NCBI GenBank assembly: GCA_030045935.1
Contig: JASIEN010000729.1
Location: 1-7,468 of the forward strand
Source of the DNA: Candidatus Sulfotelmatobacter sp.
GTDB taxonomy: Bacteria > Acidobacteriota > Terriglobia > Terriglobales > Acidobacteriaceae
DNA length: 7,468 bases
Reading direction: 5' to 3'
Shown here: positions 6,329-7,468 of the stretch, in pieces
Position numbering within the stretch: position 1 is the stretch's first letter
Layout: each line of letters starts with the position of its first letter
Notes under the pieces: model-generated
Told to the model about the DNA's origin: nothing
What the model saw: only the letters and a program-made list of their open reading frames with translations
Databases searched by the model: none
Position numbers and translations under genes: made by a program

Positions 6329-6841
6329 TTACGGAAGTCCCGCTATAGGCCGGTTATCGGCAATTGTCTGGTAGACCGGGCGATGGGGTCGGTCGCCGCG
6401 CTTCACTAGATCCAGGCGGACCCGCTGCACACCCTTGTCCTCAAACTGCAGCGCACGAGCGGCACCGAACGATAGGTCAATAATGCGACCTTCTACCAGT
6501 GGACCCCGGTCGTTCACCTTAACGACCACAGCGCGTCCGTTGCGCAGGTTCGTGACCCGCACGTAGCTGCCCAAGGGCAGGGTGGGGTGGGCGGCGGTCA
6601 GATCGTACATATCATAGTCTTCGCCGCTCGCAGTTGGTTTACCATCAAAGTCTTCGCCGTACCATGATGCTGTACCAATTTGATACGGTGGTTTTTTGAC
6701 GGTTTGCTTGAGCACCTCAAGCTTGGATGGAACGGAGTTACCCGGCAGTGAGCTGGCCTCCGAGATGTTCGGGCGCTGAGCCGCTCCCAGACCGACGACC
6801 AGAAAAGCAGTCATCAGTCCATGAGCTAAACGTTCTCGCAT
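6329..6841 (-). CDS. rlpA: RlpA-like septal ring lytic transglycosylase (double-psi beta-barrel), short form
   Basis: A 170-residue exported protein with the RlpA double-psi beta-barrel. It contains GTASWYGEDFDGKPTASGE (56-74), LTAAHPTLPLG (81-91, with the conserved His85), VTNLRNGRAVVVKVNDRGP (96-114, conserved Asp111) and GRIIDLS (118-124). In characterised RlpA proteins this domain cleaves denuded glycan strands of peptidoglycan, and the equivalent His and Asp are needed. The N-terminus (MRERLAHGLMTAFLVVGLGAAQ) is a signal peptide. There is no cysteine anywhere in the protein, so it is not a lipoprotein. The SPOR domain of classical RlpA is also missing. The ATG at 6839-6841 has GAGGAG at good spacing. 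The stop lies 19 bases before the assigned pyrF start. Related barrel proteins exist with no proven enzyme activity, so the exact role is less sure than the fold. Confidence 0.9.
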   Translation of the reverse strand: MRERLAHGLMTAFLVVGLGAAQRPNISEASSLPGNSVPSKLEVLKQTVKKPPYQIGTASWYGEDFDGKPTASGEDYDMYDLTAAHPTLPLGSYVRVTNLRNGRAVVVKVNDRGPLVEGRIIDLSFGAARALQFEDKGVQRVRLDLVKRGDRPHRPVYQTIADNRPIAGLP

Positions 6842-6902
6842 TCAGTTCTCCTCGCATACTCAAAAGTCGTCCTAGCTAGGCTGTAGTTTTAACGTTCTGT
6901 AG

Positions 6903-6931
6903 ATGCTAGGGAACGAGCACGGTCTTGTCAA
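6903..6931 (-). promoter_or_regulatory. Predicted sigma70-type promoter of rlpA-pyrF
   Basis: A perfect TTGACA (6926-6931 on the minus strand) is followed after 17 bases by TAGCAT (6903-6908, four of six). The start of transcription should be the A near 6896, giving a 55-base leader. That leader contains the perfect ten-base palindrome CCTAGCTAGG (6871-6880), which might be a protein-binding site. Confidence 0.65.
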
Positions 6932-6960
6932 TCCGAAAGTTCATGGCCAAGGGTTATGTC

Positions 6961-7173
6961 CTAGTTATCAATATTAAACGTAACCTCTTGTTTATCAGGG
7001 GCAATCCGGAGCATGTTACTAGAAACAATGAAGTTAGATATTTATATATATGTTAATAGGCCCACTCGTGTGTATACTGAAAAATTTTCATTGCCATTAG
7101 AATCAATAATTTGCGGGGAAATATTTCTAAGTTGTTTAGGAATGAGGGTTTTAGGTAAAACTGGGCTGAGACC
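6961..7173. other. AT-rich intergenic stretch upstream of thiD with small palindromes
   Basis: Hand counting gives about 72 G+C in 213 bases (34%), against 38 in 60 for a sample stretch inside the amidohydrolase (4501-4560). Two palindromes stand out: TGAAAA/TTTTCA around one A (7078-7090) and GTTTTA/TAAAAC around GG (7148-7161), the latter 12 bases before the thiD ATG. TATACT at 7073-7078 is a possible -10 box for thiD, without a good -35. No gene here can be supported. Confidence 0.5.
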
Positions 7174-7468
7174 ATGGCTGATAAACCGCCAGTCATTCTG
7201 ACAATTGCAGGGTTCGATCCGTCGTCAGGCGCCGGAGTCACAGCCGACATAAAGACGATTGCCGCCCACGGATGCTACGGGGTCGCCTGCATTACCGCCT
7301 TGACCGTGCAATCGACAGCGGGAGTGAAGACAGTACAGCCCGTAGATGCAGCAGTTGTGACCGATACTCTGGAAGAATTGGCGGCTGATATTCCGATCGC
7401 TGCGGTTCACATTGGCATGCTGGGGACGGCGAAGGTGGCTAAAGCAGTTGCAGAATTTCTCGGCCAGC
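7174..7468 (+). CDS. thiD: Hydroxymethylpyrimidine/phosphomethylpyrimidine kinase (partial, 3' end beyond window)
   Basis: The first 98 codons of a ThiD-type kinase, which phosphorylates hydroxymethylpyrimidine twice for thiamine pyrophosphate synthesis in the cytoplasm. The signature VILTIAGFDPSSGAGVTADIKT (7-28) matches the family's IAGxDPSGGAG block. ITALTVQSTAGV (40-51) matches the pyrimidine-binding ITALTxQNT region, and HIGMLG (79-84) matches the conserved IGML segment. The ATG at 7174 is the first possible start after an in-frame stop at 7156. A GAG lies just upstream but the ribosome binding site is weak. The gene diverges from rlpA. A fusion with ThiE or another thiamine gene beyond the edge cannot be excluded. 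No complete TPP riboswitch is visible upstream. Confidence 0.93.
   Translation, partial: MADKPPVILTIAGFDPSSGAGVTADIKTIAAHGCYGVACITALTVQSTAGVKTVQPVDAAVVTDTLEELAADIPIAAVHIGMLGTAKVAKAVAEFLGQ

Noticed and set aside
7166..7171. CTGAGA just upstream of thiD, as in the core of TPP riboswitches
   Set aside because: The partner elements (a GAACCTGAT-like segment and the closing stem) are absent, since the thiD ATG follows within three bases.
7013..7201. A 62-codon plus-strand frame in the AT-rich gap before thiD
   Set aside because: It runs into thiD in another frame, has no recognised motif, and an open frame of this length can arise by chance in this AT-rich gap. A small protein cannot be fully excluded.

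Overview
The window (about 7.5 kb, GC-rich apart from one AT-rich stretch) looks like ordinary chromosome of an environmental bacterium. I infer Acidobacteriota (Koribacter/Terriglobia type) from three things: a membrane Ser/Thr kinase with a C-terminal beta-propeller-like part, an exported M20D amidohydrolase, and the overall gene style. This is a judgement from protein style, not a database match. I see no phage, transposon, CRISPR, tRNA or rRNA.

Layout. (1) 1-1285, minus: a Ser/Thr protein kinase with one transmembrane helix, cut off by the window edge at its C-terminus. It has a clear sigma70-type promoter at 1309-1337. (2) 1478-3810, minus: a two-gene unit. The first gene (2767-3810) is a single uninterrupted protein joining an HPF/RaiA ribosome-hibernation domain to a sigma70-like region 2 and region 4 module. 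The second (1478-2731), 35 bases downstream, is a bacterial homologue of archaeo-eukaryotic release factor 1 (baeRF, the family that includes the hibernation factor Balon), with a four-cysteine zinc ribbon. (3) 4139-5428, plus: a secreted M20D amidohydrolase with a strong promoter placed so close to the ATG that the transcript is probably almost leaderless. (4) 5429-5556: a convergent gap with two adjacent hairpins. (5) 5557-6841, minus: rlpA followed by pyrF, 19 bases apart, driven by a TTGACA-N17-TAGCAT promoter. A hairpin covers the pyrF start codon. (6) 6961-7173: an AT-rich (about 34% GC by hand count) gap with small palindromes, upstream of (7) 7174-7468, plus: the first 98 codons of thiD.

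The most interesting part is the 1478-3810 unit. One polypeptide carries both a ribosome-silencing domain and an RNA-polymerase specificity-factor module, and it is probably co-transcribed with a Balon/eRF1-like protein expected to sit in the ribosomal A site. This suggests a module that couples ribosome hibernation to a change in transcription. The domain calls come from reading the sequence. The coupling is inference.
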